A stretch of 64,000 bases of DNA from Cacajao melanocephalus (taxonomy: Eukaryota; Chordata; Mammalia; Primates; Pitheciidae): the NCBI GenBank assembly GCA_963573385.1, contig CAUYLG010021615.1, positions 1-64,000 of the forward strand, read 5' to 3'. This document shows, one piece after another, positions 24,877 to 36,898 of the stretch. A program made the position numbers and the translations under genes. How positions within the stretch are numbered: position 1 is the first letter of the stretch; every line of letters starts with the position of its first letter. The notes beneath the pieces are model-generated. The model had not been told where the DNA came from. It worked only from the letters and a program-made list of their open reading frames with translations, and made no database searches.

Positions 24877-25269
24877 TCACCTCCCAAACCCTCCCGTTTA
24901 CAGATCAAGAAGCCCCTCCTGTGGCCCCTGGAGGAACGGGCCTTTGCCCCACCCCACCCCCACCAGCACCTTGCGCACGGAGACTTCGAGGTGGGGGCTC
25001 AGCTCCCCGTAGGGCTGTCCGGCCCTGGAACAGCTGGCCACAGCTACAGTGGGACACGGCCTCTGTTGCCTGCCTGCTGGGGCCGAGCGTGGTGTGGAGG
25101 AGCCTGCAGCCCTGGCCTTCATCACAGGGGAGGAATCCAAGGCCCAGGAGGGTGTCTCTGGCACGCAACAGGTGAGACCCTCTGAAAACCCCCGAGTTCT
25201 TGGGGCGCTGGGATGAACATCTCGGGGACGCAGCAGTGAGTGGACCACCTGGCCAAACACACTCCTGTG

Positions 25270-25565
25270 TCGCCTCAGTTTTGGCAATTTCCATGCCCAA
25301 AATCAGATCCTGGAATGGAAAAAGGACATCCGGTAAGAACGAAGGAAACACGAACGCTGTATGGACGGTAGCTGAAAATAGCTGCCATGCTCCCTTCCCT
25401 GCCGGGCCGGGCCCGTGTCATTGGCTCAGCTACTCTAACCTACCAATGCGAGATGCTCACGACGGTGACACTGGGTGTGTGGTGGAGGGGTCTCTCTGTA
25501 CTCTGTTCTCAAATTGTCAGCAAAAATAAAACTGTTCTCAAGTTAAAAAGTTTATTTTTAAAAAA
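25270..25565 (+). mobile_element. Old L1 3' end with A-rich tail
   Basis: 'aatcagatcctggaatggaaaaaggacat' and the terminal 'tctctctgtactctgttctcaaattgtcagcaaaaataaaactgttctcaagttaaaaagtttatttttaaa' match the 3' end pattern of mammalian-wide L1 elements. The family name is not certain. Confidence 0.6.
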
Positions 25566-27259
25566 GTCGGGCTTGGTAGCAAAAATCTGGGATAGACAGA
25601 ACTCAGCAGTGGGACGCAGCCCACCCCCTGCTCAGGGCGCACCAGCAGCACCCCCTCTCAGGGACATGGCCAGATTGGGCCACTCTGTAGAGCTCTTCCT
25701 GGTTGGGGGGCGGGGCTGGTGGGTTTATTCCACCTGTCGGTCTCGCTGCAGGGTGTGGCTGTGGAGTCTGAGTCAGGCTGACCCTTACCCTGCCAAGGAT
25801 GCCCCTACACTCAGGATCCGGCCCTGGCCCCCTTGCCCTGCAGGCTGGAGGTGACCCTGTGTGCAGATGGCAGATGGAGGGGCATGTGCCATTGCTCTCA
25901 GGAGGTCAGGGGCAGCAGGCTCAGCCCTGGCCAGCCCTCTCCCTCGTGGCTGTGGCTGGGTCTCCTGGTCTCTGGCCTTCTTTCCATTCCACTCTGTAGA
26001 AAACAGTATGGTGGGGCATGCTTGGGCTGCAAATCAGACAGGCCAGCGTCCAAGCCCCGAACTGTCACCTAAACTAGTCCTGGCTGAGTGGCGTTGATGC
26101 TCTAGGCCAAGGGTCCCCTTGACGGAATAGCCATCATCTAGCTCCGCTGCAGGGAACGGGAGGTGGCAGCGTGGGCCGCAGCCCTCCGCCAAAGCAGGGG
26201 CCAAGGGGGCTCTGCCTGGTGCAGGGGGTTTCCTCTATGGGGCAGGGCTCCCAAATTAGCCCTGGTGATGTCTGGGAGCTCACCTCCAGGGGCCCTGGGG
26301 GCTGGGAGAGCAGGCAGGGCCCAGTTCTATCAATCATCTGCCCTGTGCCGGGGGGATTGCGGTCAGTCCCAGTCTCCCCTCAAGTCCTGGGGTGGGGCAG
26401 GCCTGCTGGAAATCCAAGGGGCAGAGAAGAGCACCAAGCCCCTGAGGGACGGGGCCCTGAGCCTGGGAGGCAAGGACGCGGCCTCAGCTGGGGAGCCAGT
26501 GGCCCTGCGTGCACTGTTTCTACCCTCTGGGGAGCCTGAGCCCTGACCCAGTCCTGAAGTCACATGTGCAGGAAAGCCTCCCACTTTCTGACCCAGGACA
26601 CTGCTGAGCTGCGCCCAGGCCCAGCTGCTGCGCTCCCTTCCCTGCTGGGGCTGGGCCAGCTGCATCCCCACACCTGGGTTTCAGGGCTTCTTGGGGATGC
26701 GATGGTAGTGCCTGGGATGTGGATCCTTCCACTGAAAAGAGCCATACGACTGTCCCCAGAACCCTTCCAGAAGGGACAGCTCCCTCCCGGGAAGTCTTAA
26801 TGTAGACATCGAGGTTACTCAAGCTCCCTCCATGGCTTGGCCACACTACACAACCGTATTTCTTTATGTCCATGTGCCTTGTCTGCTCCACAGCCGGAAC
26901 CAGACCGCCATCTGTGCAGCCTGTGAGAGGAGGGCTGCCGTGGGCTGGGCTGCTGAGGCAAGACAGGGGTCTGGGCCAGGGAGGGATGGAGGCCAAGGAT
27001 GGGCCCCTCAGAGCCAGCCTTGGGGTACAGCCAGCTCTGCCACCTCTCCCTGGCCTCCTTCCCTCCAACCTGTGACTCCCGGGAAGCACCTGACGGGCCA
27101 ACCACTTGGGGCCTGGAAGTAACTCTGTGACCCATCGCCCTCACCAGAGTTTCTGGGGTGGAGCAAGGGGGACAGAGTCTCCCCCAAATCGGGTGTCTTG
27201 TTCCTGGGCCTGGCACAGAGGCCTGCCCCCCAGACATCTGTGGACATTTGTTAAGAGTG

Positions 27260-27350
27260 GACGACTGCTTCCATTTAGCAGGAGAGGAAACCGAGGTTCT
27301 AAGGTGCCACAGTGAGCAGGTGACGAATGCCAAGCGTCCGCCACAGTGGG
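27260..27350 (-). mobile_element. MIR SINE fragment, reverse orientation
   Basis: 'catttagcaggagaggaaaccgaggttctaaggtgccacagtgagcaggtgacg' is a decayed complement of the MIR core. Confidence 0.55.
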
Positions 27351-30300
27351 GCAGGTGGGAGGCAGTGGCTGAACCAGAAAGTGCTGCTGCTGCTGCTGCA
27401 AGTCACACGAGTCTTAGGAGATGATTACAGGGCACATTGTGGAGAGAGAAAAAGTGTGAGTGGGGAACAGGATTGGGGGGAGCAGAAGAGCCTCAAAGAC
27501 CCTGCGACATTCTCGATGTCTCGATGGTGACTCAGAGATCGCTCCAACCGGCATGGCGTGCAGAGTGCGGAGGGGACAGCTTTGTGGCTGGATTAGTCAT
27601 CCCCGTGCAGCTCACCCCAAATCCCGGCTTCCAGCCCCGGGCCATCCGTGCTGGGATGGAGGAAGGGCTGCCTCTCCTCAGGGCTACATCCTGGAGCCTG
27701 ATGACCCTGGCAAGCACACAGCCCGAAGCAGCCCGCTGTGCGAATGGTGGACCAGCGCAGGGAGTTGGCTCTGTGTTCCGCAGGGTGGCCATGGGACCAG
27801 CTGTGCCTCAGTTTCCCTTATTCTATCAAACTTTGAAGAAGGTCCCTGTAAAAGCACACCTGTTTTCAGGGTAGGGGCCAGAGTCAGCTATCCACAGCAG
27901 AGTGAGAATTAGTGGGTGCCCTAGCCCTGGCAGGATCTGGCATTTGGCTGGATGAAGAGACGAAGCGGCACCCACTGGGGCTTGGGCAACCATCCCGGCT
28001 ACCCCCGCCCCGGCCCGCCAGGAGAGGAGGGAAGCCTTGAAGTGCCAGGCCTTTGAATCGCCCATCTCCATGGCAACGCGTGGGCACAAAGGGCCGGGCC
28101 GGTGAGCAGGCGGCTGCGCAAGCTGGAAGGAGGAAGGGAATCTTTTATTTATGGGGAAGAGAGTTGGGGAGCCGGGCTGCGCCCACGCTCAGGGCCAGGC
28201 CGCAGTCTTGAGGCTGGGCCCCCTGCCCCGTAGCCAGGACCTCTAAGCAGCACCCACCCTCACACCCCTGACCCTCCAGGCCCAGCCCGGTGAATGGAAC
28301 ATGGGCAAATGGAGGGCAGAGTGGAGTGAGCGTCCAGCATGCACCCAGCCTGGAGAGCCGCCCAGAGGGTCCCTGGGAGCCCGCCATCCTCCATTCCCCA
28401 GTCTCTGCGATGCGGCACCCGGGCAGATCCCACACAGATCCAGCTGGGCCTGCAGTGAGGAAACGTGGCCCAGAGCAGAGTCTGCAGAGCTGGGACTCAG
28501 GCGGGACTGCTTCTGAAGACCTCACGGGATAGGAGGCCAGGAAGGGCCGCCAGTGCCAAGGCCCTGAGGCAAGCCGGAGCTGGGAGCATCTGAGGACGGG
28601 CATTGGTGCAGGGCTCCAGGGGACAGCCAGTCCACTACAGGCAGCCCGGCCTCCCCAGAGACCCAGACACGGCTCCTCACCTTGGACAGGGGGCCCTGGG
28701 CCTTGGGCATCACGGGACCCGCCTGCCGTGGTGGAGGCTGCCACACCAGGACTCTGGCCCACAGCTTCCAGCGGCCCATCCCCACCTTCCCAAGCTCCTC
28801 CCCTCATGGTTCACACCGTGTTCCCTGAGCCCCCAAACACAGAAAATGGCACGTATGGTGCCGCAGCAGGGGAGTTCTGACCCCAGACCCCGGGGGCAGT
28901 GCAGAAACCACCACTGTGAATCAGAGATTTTATTTCATCTAAAAAATATCTGAGCCAGACTGAAAAGAGCAGGGAAGGACCCTATGGCTGCTTCCCCCAG
29001 CCCCACCCTCCACAGGACCTGGCCCCTCCCAGCCCCCATCTCCTTCCCCTGAAAATGTCTAAAGTGGGGCAATATCTTGTGAAATTGGAGGCACCGCATT
29101 GGAAATTCCAAACCCGCATGTACGATGAGCTGCACACGTGTTTTGAACCTGCCCTGGTTTTGAGCTGAAGAAAGCAGGGGATGCAGGGGTTCACCACTCC
29201 AGAGGCCCTGGGTGTGCGTGAGGAATCCCGAGATTGGGCTGAGAGCGCTTGTGGGAGACACTGTGCCCCCTCCACCCGAGATGGGGACCTGGGTGCCCGG
29301 ACACTACAGACCTTTTGGGGAGCCTGGGAGTCGAGAAGCCTAGAGCCAGGACCCACAGGCTGGAGTCTGAGCTTTCATCCTTCCTGTGACAAGGCTCCCC
29401 CCGCGCCCACCTCTGCCCCCAGCAGGGCTGTCCCTCCCCTCATCTGCTGGGATCAGTTTTTTCTTTAACTGAGCCCCATGGCGGGGAAGGGAGAGCTCCA
29501 GGGGACCAGGCAACAGAGAAGGGAGGGGAGAAGCGGCCAAACAGGCTGAGGGGCGGGGCCCTGCGCTTGGCCAGAGCCACACACAGCAGGAGGGGGCTGG
29601 GCAGCCGGCTCAGAGCCCATTCTCTTCTGGGCACTGTTCTGGAATGGCCCCCAGCCCCTCTGTTCCAAAGATGGGACCCTCCAGCCCGGGGACCCTGGAT
29701 GATGTCCCCCAAACCATCTCCCTTCCCAAACCTCCTTCATTGTCAATGGCAATGAATGGTGCATCCTGGCTGCGGCCACCACCCCTCACTACGGGACTTC
29801 AGCCCAGACGAGCTCCCAGCCCCTCCCAGGTTCTCAGATACTCAGAATGAAAGGCTTACAGCTGCCATGCACTTCCACGGGACTCTGTGGGTCCTCCACT
29901 CCCCATGAGGCTTTCATCCCTCCCCAACTCCATTCCAGAGGACAGAAAAACCGTGATGTTTGGGGTCAAACAGCTGGGAGAGGCAGTTGGAACTCAGGCC
30001 AGGCCCATCTGACTGGACAGCACTGAGATTGGGACCCTGCTCCCCTACAGGTGCCATCTGAGCACCCTGGATGCCCCCCAGAGCCTGCCATGCCCCAACA
30101 GCCCCTGCACGGCTAGAGTGGGCCCTGGCACAGCCTACCCTGGAGTACCATGTCTGCAGAGCTCACACCCTTCTCTCCCCAGCCACTGCTAACTGCTGCA
30201 AGGGGTGGGTGTGCAGAGGGCCCCGGGCCTCTTCCACCCTCCCTGCACCAACTCGGCTCCAGAACATTCCCAACAGTGAGGAGAGCGTGGCCACTGTGCA

Positions 30301-33300
30301 GCAGCCCCAAGAGATGGCGAGGCCATGCCAGCTGGAGTCATCCGTGTCCCCTCGGTGGCCTCATTCAGAGGGCGCCATGGAGGAGGGTGCAGTGGGGTGG
30401 CTACCAGGGACAGTGGAGATGAGGCAGTCAGGAAGCCCACTGACAGGCCTGGAGGGGACACACGGCCAGCCAGGGAAGGGCAGGGCCCGGGCACGAAGCC
30501 TGTGTTCTGCGTGCTGTGGCATACAGTGCTGGCTCTGGCCCATCTTTTGTTAGTGGGAGGAGGGTGCTCCTTTAATCAACCAACTCTTTTGTTTCAAAAT
30601 GTCTGTCCTTGAAAACGCTGCTTCAGGGAAAGGGGAGACAAAGCCGGTACAGTGGGGCTGCTCCTGGGGCAGGTGCGGGAGTCAGACAGCCCCACCTGCA
30701 TGTGGGTGCCTGGGCCTTCAGTCAGCAGGACCCTTGGGGAGCTGTGGGCATTTGCCAAGTCGGGCTGTCATTTGCTAGACAGGCGCTTGGTGAAGGGGCC
30801 CTTTTGTGCATGGATGCCCTGGGCAGGTGTCAGCCCTGAGCCCTGGCGAGGAAGACAAGCTTTGGAGTTGATGCTGGGTCCTAGGAGGGACTCAGCATCT
30901 CTTGTGGTTTCGCCAGCTTCTCAAAAGTCACCTGAGGCCCAGCCAAGCCCACCACAGGCCCTGGCATCCTTCTGGGCCACGGACCTAGTGTCACAGGAGG
31001 CACATGAGGCCCACCGTCTTCCTGGTGTTCCTTGTCTGCGGTAGGGACCTTCAGATATTCATTGCAGGCTCCTGGAGGCTGCGCCAAGGACAGGGGCATG
31101 CAACCAGGTGGGGCCACGGCCAGGCAGGGATCTGCTGGTGCTCTTGTGTGTGAGGCCAGAGGAACTGCCAGGGGAGATGAGGGCGGGCGGCAGGGCTGGC
31201 ACCAGCGGGGTCTGCAGCTCCCATCTTCCCAGCGCGTAGCCCTAAGGAGCAAGGTTGAGAATAAACCATTCTCCCGGGTCACAATGGCCTCCAGGAAGCA
31301 CCTCCTCTGTCCACCCTCTGCCCTTCAGGATGGGCCTCCCTGGGGCCTGTCCCTGGGACTGCAGGGGCTGCTGGGCGTCTCTGGGGCTCTGACACCAGTG
31401 AGATTGTTCTGGGGCCTGTGCTGCCCAGCCTGCTCCCCAACAGCTTTCTCTGGAGGCAAGCGGCCTGGCAGGAACTGCAGGGAGCCAATTATCCCCGAGG
31501 CAAGGGGCTGCAGGTAATTGGGAAGACAGGCTTTTCACGGGCAGCCGATCTCTGGGGTGCATCGCCGCACTGGGACTTGGGACTTGGGGACCCCGAGGCC
31601 TGCCAAACCCCATGTCTGACTGGGAGCCCCCATGTGCTGCTGTCCATCAGAGGAGGTGGCATTTTCTTGGCAACTGAGGGGGGAAGCCAGGTGCTGAGGT
31701 GTGGCTCAGGGGATGCCTCACCTTGGGGCCTCCCAGGCCTCCTCCTCTGCCTCCCAGGAGCCACCTCTCCTTACACGTGGAAACTTCCCATGTCTAGCCC
31801 AGGGCTCCAGGTTAGGGGTCAATGCCACCCCCAGCCTAACTTCCTCTGGGAAGTATGGGGTTCTCCCCGGGGGCACTCGGGCCTCTTTCTCACAGGGCTC
31901 CCCAAGGGGCGGCTTCCAGAGGAAGGCAAAGGCTGCAATTAGGTAGACCCTCCTGGGCATCAACATCGAAGGCAAGCTGACCACCCCAGTGAAAGGTGGA
32001 CTTGAGGGTTAAACCCTGAGTGACCAGCACTCAGCTCCTGGCCTGGCTGGGGAGCGGCAGGATGGGGTGTGGTGGGGTGCGGGTAAACGGAGATGACACA
32101 GACAGTGAGTCTGTGGCTCTGGGGCACAGAAAATCCACCATGCACTGGGGAACAGTGAAGTTCCGTGTGGGCTTGTGGGGCTGGTGCAAACCCAGTGGGG
32201 TGGGTTTCAGGTACTGCTTGCTCAGGGCTCAACTGTGCTCCTCAGGGCTCCTTCAGCCCAGGGCCCACCTCCCCTCTGGGCAGCCCTGATTCATGCGTTC
32301 TGCCCCAGCCAGCTGTCGCCACCTGGAGCTCCTCCCTCATTGCACCACCTGGACCATCACGGTGCCCGGGGCAGGCCACGGAGATCTGGCCCTTGGTCTG
32401 CCCATTCCTCACCAGCTGATGTGGCAGAAACAAGTCTGTGCTGATGCGCTGAGCCCACCAGGCTGCAGCCCCCACCTCAGGAGAGGGTCAGGCCCAGCCA
32501 GGCCTGATGGGCAGTGTTCGGACGGGTGCTCATGTGTGGGAGGGTTCTCAGGAGTGGGTGGGAAGAGGTGAATAGGGCGGGGAGGCAGGAAGAGGGGCCA
32601 GAGAGGGGACCACTGAAGGAGAGTGGAGGCTGCTGCCCAGGGTCAAGGAGGAGAGGGTGGGGCTGGGGTTAGCTGGGTTGGGTGTGTGGGTCTGGCAGGG
32701 AGCTGGGCATGGGAGGGGGTCCCGAGGAGTGCTAGGTCGGAGCCAGGACTGTGGGCCTCACCAGTCATGGTCGCCTTACCCCATGGCTGACAGACTGGGT
32801 GGATGGGAAGGGGAGCTTCCTGCCACCAGACGACACAAAGGGACCACAAAGGGTCACGAGGCTCTGTGGCCCTCCAGGTTCTGGGCTCGAGGTGGGCCCA
32901 GCCCATGGCCACCTTTAAGGGACCCCACAGGGAGAGGCTGGCCCCTGAGGATGTTCAGACCTGGTTCAGCCCGAGGTCAGCATCGGTCGCTGCCCTGGGG
33001 GCCAAGTCTCCGTCTCACCCTATGATGTGATGCCCACACTATGGGCCAGCGTCAACCCTCTGCCCATGCCCCGGGAGCCTTGTGTCCATCCTCGTGACTG
33101 AGGGTCTGTGGTGGGGGTCTCTGTGCTGGGGGAGGTGGGTCCAGGGTACGTGGCCCCTGGGATTGTTCATGAGTGCCACCTGGCAGGCACTGGAGCCCCA
33201 CCCTGTCCTCCAGGGCCTGGAGTGTTTCGGGGAGATCCTGTGCTGGCATCTTGGCCGGGCCAGGACAGTGTCCAGGAGGGGACTCTTGGGAGGGTGTCAG

Positions 33301-34368
33301 GGGGCCTGGTGCTGGGGTGGGTGGCAGGAGAGGCCTGGAGGGTAGTGGCCCAGGCCAGTGGCTAGGCAGGTGTCAGGAGGGACAGGAGTGAGGCCTGGCC
33401 TCCCCCGTCACAGCCAAGCCAGGGTCTGGGGTGTCCTGGGGTGGGACAAGGCCCAGGGCAGAGGCAGAGCTCCTTGGATGTAGGGTGGCTACATCCCGGG
33501 ATTGTGAGTGCCGGCCGCTCAATTCTGCAGCCCTCTGCTGCTCTCTGCCGGCCGCCTCTGTCGCTGCAGGCCCAGCCATCTTCAGGGATGTCCCAGGCCC
33601 CTGCCTACCTGGGGGTCTGGACAGACCCTCAGACCACAGGCTGGGCCAGGAGCCAAGACAGGGTTGACTGAATCCCATTTGAGGGCACCTGAAGGAGTGA
33701 GAGGCTGTGTCAACCCCTGTTCAGACTTGCCTCGGCCGGCAGCTCCCAGGGGACTCTGTGGGCAGTGGCTACCCCCCACCAAGTAGCTCCCATTCCCAGC
33801 ACTCGGGGTATCAGGAGAGGCTCCAGGGAGGGTCCCACCTGCCTCCTGCCTTCTCCCCCAATCACACCCTAAATGGATCCCTGCGCCCCAGGCCCTCTCC
33901 CCAGAGCTTGGGGAGAGGCCCCTCAGGGTGGCTGTTCCTCCACGTGCTGCAGTCCTCTGGACACTGAAAACCAATTCCATCCATCTTCATGGCATTTAAT
34001 ATGCACCATGAAAGTCAGCAGCCACGGCCACAGGGCTGTGCTCAGAGTGAGGTTTCCACGTGATGCCACCAGGCTTAGCCCGTGAGTGGCCTCCTGGGTC
34101 CCAGGAGACTTGTGGGGTAGGGGTACAGCTGGGTGGGCTGTGGAAGCAGAGACCTTGGAAGAGGGATGTGGGAGGTAGGAACTGGGCTAGGCAGGGACTC
34201 AGGGGAGGCTGAGGCCTGGAACAGGAGATGAGACCTCAAGGAGGCTGGGACCTCGGGAGTCAAGACCTGGGGAAGCTGGGACATGGGCAGGGGGTTAAGA
34301 ATGAGGGTCTGGTACAGACCTGAGTTGGAGCCCAGCCACTGCTGGCCCCACGTGGCTGGAGAGTGGAC

Positions 34369-35155
34369 TGTTGATGATATGGAAGGGAAGTGCTGGGGAG
34401 GGAAAAGCATGGTCCATTTAAATGATACAGGAGTGGGGAAGGGAAGTGCTGGGTAGAGGCGTGGTCCCTGGCTAGGGCTCCAACCCCACGGACCCAGGTG
34501 AGGACAGGCACTTCCTGCCCAAATGTAGCATTTCTCACGACCACCCTGGCCTGCCACACCCCCATCCTGTGCCTATAAACCCCCCCAAGACCCTAGCAGG
34601 CAGGCACACAGCCGCTGGTGTGGAGAGGAGGACATCAGCGGAGGCACACACGGGCGGCTGGACGTCGAGATGAACGCGCCGACAGGCACCGGCATGCTGG
34701 CAGGCCGCCGACCAGCAGATCCACACGGAGTTTGGCTGTGGCAGGTGGAGGAGAGCCTGGCCGCTCAGGGGCCCGACTCCAGGGCAAACCTTCCCACTCC
34801 ACCCCCTTCTGGCTTTCCCTATCTGCTGAGAGCTACCGCCACTCAATAAAACCTTGCGCCCATTCTCCAAGACCGCATGTGAGCTGATTATTCTGGTACA
34901 GCAAGTCAAGAACCCCAGGATACAGGAAACCCTCTGACTAATGCAAGCCGCCCTACTGATGGCAAACTAAAAGAGCGCCCTGTAATACATGCGCACTGGG
35001 GCTTCAGCTGTAAACATTCACCCCTAGACACTGCTGTGGGTGGGAGCCCCACAACCTGCCCGTCTGCATGCTCCCCTAGAGCTTTGAGCAGCCCAAGCAA
35101 AGCACACCCCCATCACGTGCCCTGCTAGGGCGACAAGGGGACTCTTCCCGTTTCA
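34369..35155 (+). mobile_element. Solo LTR of the LTR12 (ERV9) type, sense to PRODH
   Basis: U3 repeats 'ggaagggaagtgctggg', and 'ggcgtggtccctggctagggctcca' and 'ccaaatgtagcatttctcac' match the LTR12 pattern. They are followed by a TATA box (tataaa 34574-34579), the GC-rich leader with 'gctggacgtcgagatgaacg', a poly(A) signal aataaa (34845-34850), 'ttctccaagaccgcatgtgagctg' and a U5 ending 'cttcccgtttca' at 35155. No gag, pol or env sequence follows, so it is a solo LTR. The left edge is approximate and I saw no target-site duplication. It lies about 12 kb upstream of PRODH exon 1. ERV9 LTRs are known enhancer/promoter donors in primates. Activity here is inference. Confidence 0.85.
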
Positions 35156-36875
35156 CTGGCCTACGGCAGCTGGACAGCGTGCTGGCCCCACACTGAGTGT
35201 GCACGTGCTCCCTGGCTTTCGTCCTGGTGTATGAAGTGGGTTAGCGGGTCCTGGGGACTGTTTTCACAGTAACGTGGTGCAGGTTGACCCTGACACCCAC
35301 CCCTGCTGAGCGCTCAGTGAATGGTGGTCACTGTCGGGACGTGCCACTGCTGTCCTCCGTCAGCGTGTGTGGGGCTGGGGACTCTTGGAGGACGCCTCCA
35401 GCAATGTTGCACTGCCGGGACAGAAGCCGTCCTCCTGTCTCTGGGCTTGCCGGTGTGAACACATGGATGGATGAGTGATCCTGCCGCGTGCAAGGAGCTG
35501 AGGCTGGGTCTTCACCTATGGGCAGGAGGTCATGCAGGGCTCAGGGAGAGTGCACGTTGGCTGGGACAGACCCTGTGTGAGGGGAGCCCTCGGTGCCCCG
35601 GGGCTCTCTCCCAGCTCCTGTCCCTCTAGGACATCCCCCAGAGTGCCCCCTGCTCTTTTTGGGGGATGTCTGGGCATCTGCCGTTGCTGCCACTCTTGAT
35701 CCCACCCACCCCTGCAGGTTGCTGGTGGAACAAGTGCAGGAGGCATCTCATGGCTTTTCCTGGGATCTCTGCACCTGTTGAGAACCGGGAGCCACACACA
35801 GCCTGTCCCGCGTCCTGAGAACTCACCCTGTCACTGCCGCCTGTCCTGGGTCATCCTGGGGTCCACCCCTTGCCATTCAGACCCCTGTGAGGAGAGCCCT
35901 GGCTGTGAGCCAGTGTGTGGCTAGTGACGGTGAGGCAGGGCCTGGAGCCGATCCATCGCGGAGAATTCTTCATGAACTGGGAACGTGCCTCCCAGGAAAT
36001 GCACAGGCGCCTGCAGTGATAGAGGACTGGCCTCAGGTAGGGGCACAGGTGTGAATGTGCCTCCCACAAAGGGCAGTGGATATGCACAAGCCTCACACAC
36101 ACTGCAAGGTGGCGCAAACGTCCCACATGTGCACAAGTGGGTGTGCCGTATCTGTACGTGTCCACATGATGTGTGTGCACAGCTGCGTCACGCCTGCAGA
36201 GAAGACAAGGGAGAGAAATACACCCAGATCTCCCCTCTGGATCCCTGCCCTGGGTGCTGGGATGTCAGACCAACTTGTTATCTCCTTTATCCTTCCCATG
36301 TCCCCCACACTGTCTACCAAAGCACACCTTAGTTCTATAATCAGGAGTGAAATGCATGAACGCATGGTTTCAAGAAAGCCATGGGCCAACTCCTCTGCGC
36401 CCTGGTGTTGGCAGGGGTAGGGAGACGTTAGCCTCATGCAGCCAGGGGCCCAGGGAGGCCAAGGTCAGCTTGCTCAGCGCCTGGAGACAAGATGAGTACC
36501 AACAGCAAAGCCCAGCTCGAGAGCAGAAGGCAAATCAATGCTGGGCACAAGGACTGACCGTAGACTCACCGGGAGCACTTTCCACCGACGTCAGAGCTGC
36601 TCTCAGGACACCCGTGAGCCTGGCAGAGAGCCCGCCTGCCTGTGCTTGGAACAACCTGGCGGGTGAGCACGGGCGCCTCACTTGACTCCACTCAGAGCCC
36701 TTCCGAGAGGGGAGAAAAAGGCCTTGAACAGCTCTGAAGGTGCTCCCTGCCATGTCCCCCAGGCCTGGCTAAAGAAATCTTAAATACCCCAAAGGGCCTG
36801 GCTCCAGCGGCCGCTGTTATGGGTCGGCCTCAGGGGGATGTTTGTCTCCAACTGGCTCTGGCTGTTCCACATTAC

Positions 36876-36898
36876 GAGATAAACTACCGGGTTATCTC
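36876..36898. promoter_or_regulatory. Inverted GATA motif pair
   Basis: GAGATAA, nine bases, TTATCTC: a perfect 7-bp inverted repeat consisting of two AGATAA-type GATA sites facing each other. A TATA-like 'actatataag' lies 60-70 bp downstream. The surroundings (about 36780-37000) are less GC-rich than the neighbourhood and not an identified repeat. Confidence 0.45.

Larger units (their letters stand above)
23832..34368. other. Intergenic, no gene seen
   Basis: About 10 kb of mainly GC-rich unique sequence. Separate entries cover the MIRs, a G-rich minisatellite and an L1 3' end. A (TGC)6 microsatellite is at 27382-27399. A CpG-richer patch at about 27960-28110 includes catggcaacgcg, an RFX-type half-site. 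No ORF shows a recognisable domain or a plausible exon structure. Confidence 0.45.

Noticed and set aside
35641..35656. CTCF-like gtgccccctgct
   Set aside because: At least one core mismatch and no supporting flank. Such partial matches recur in GC-rich DNA.
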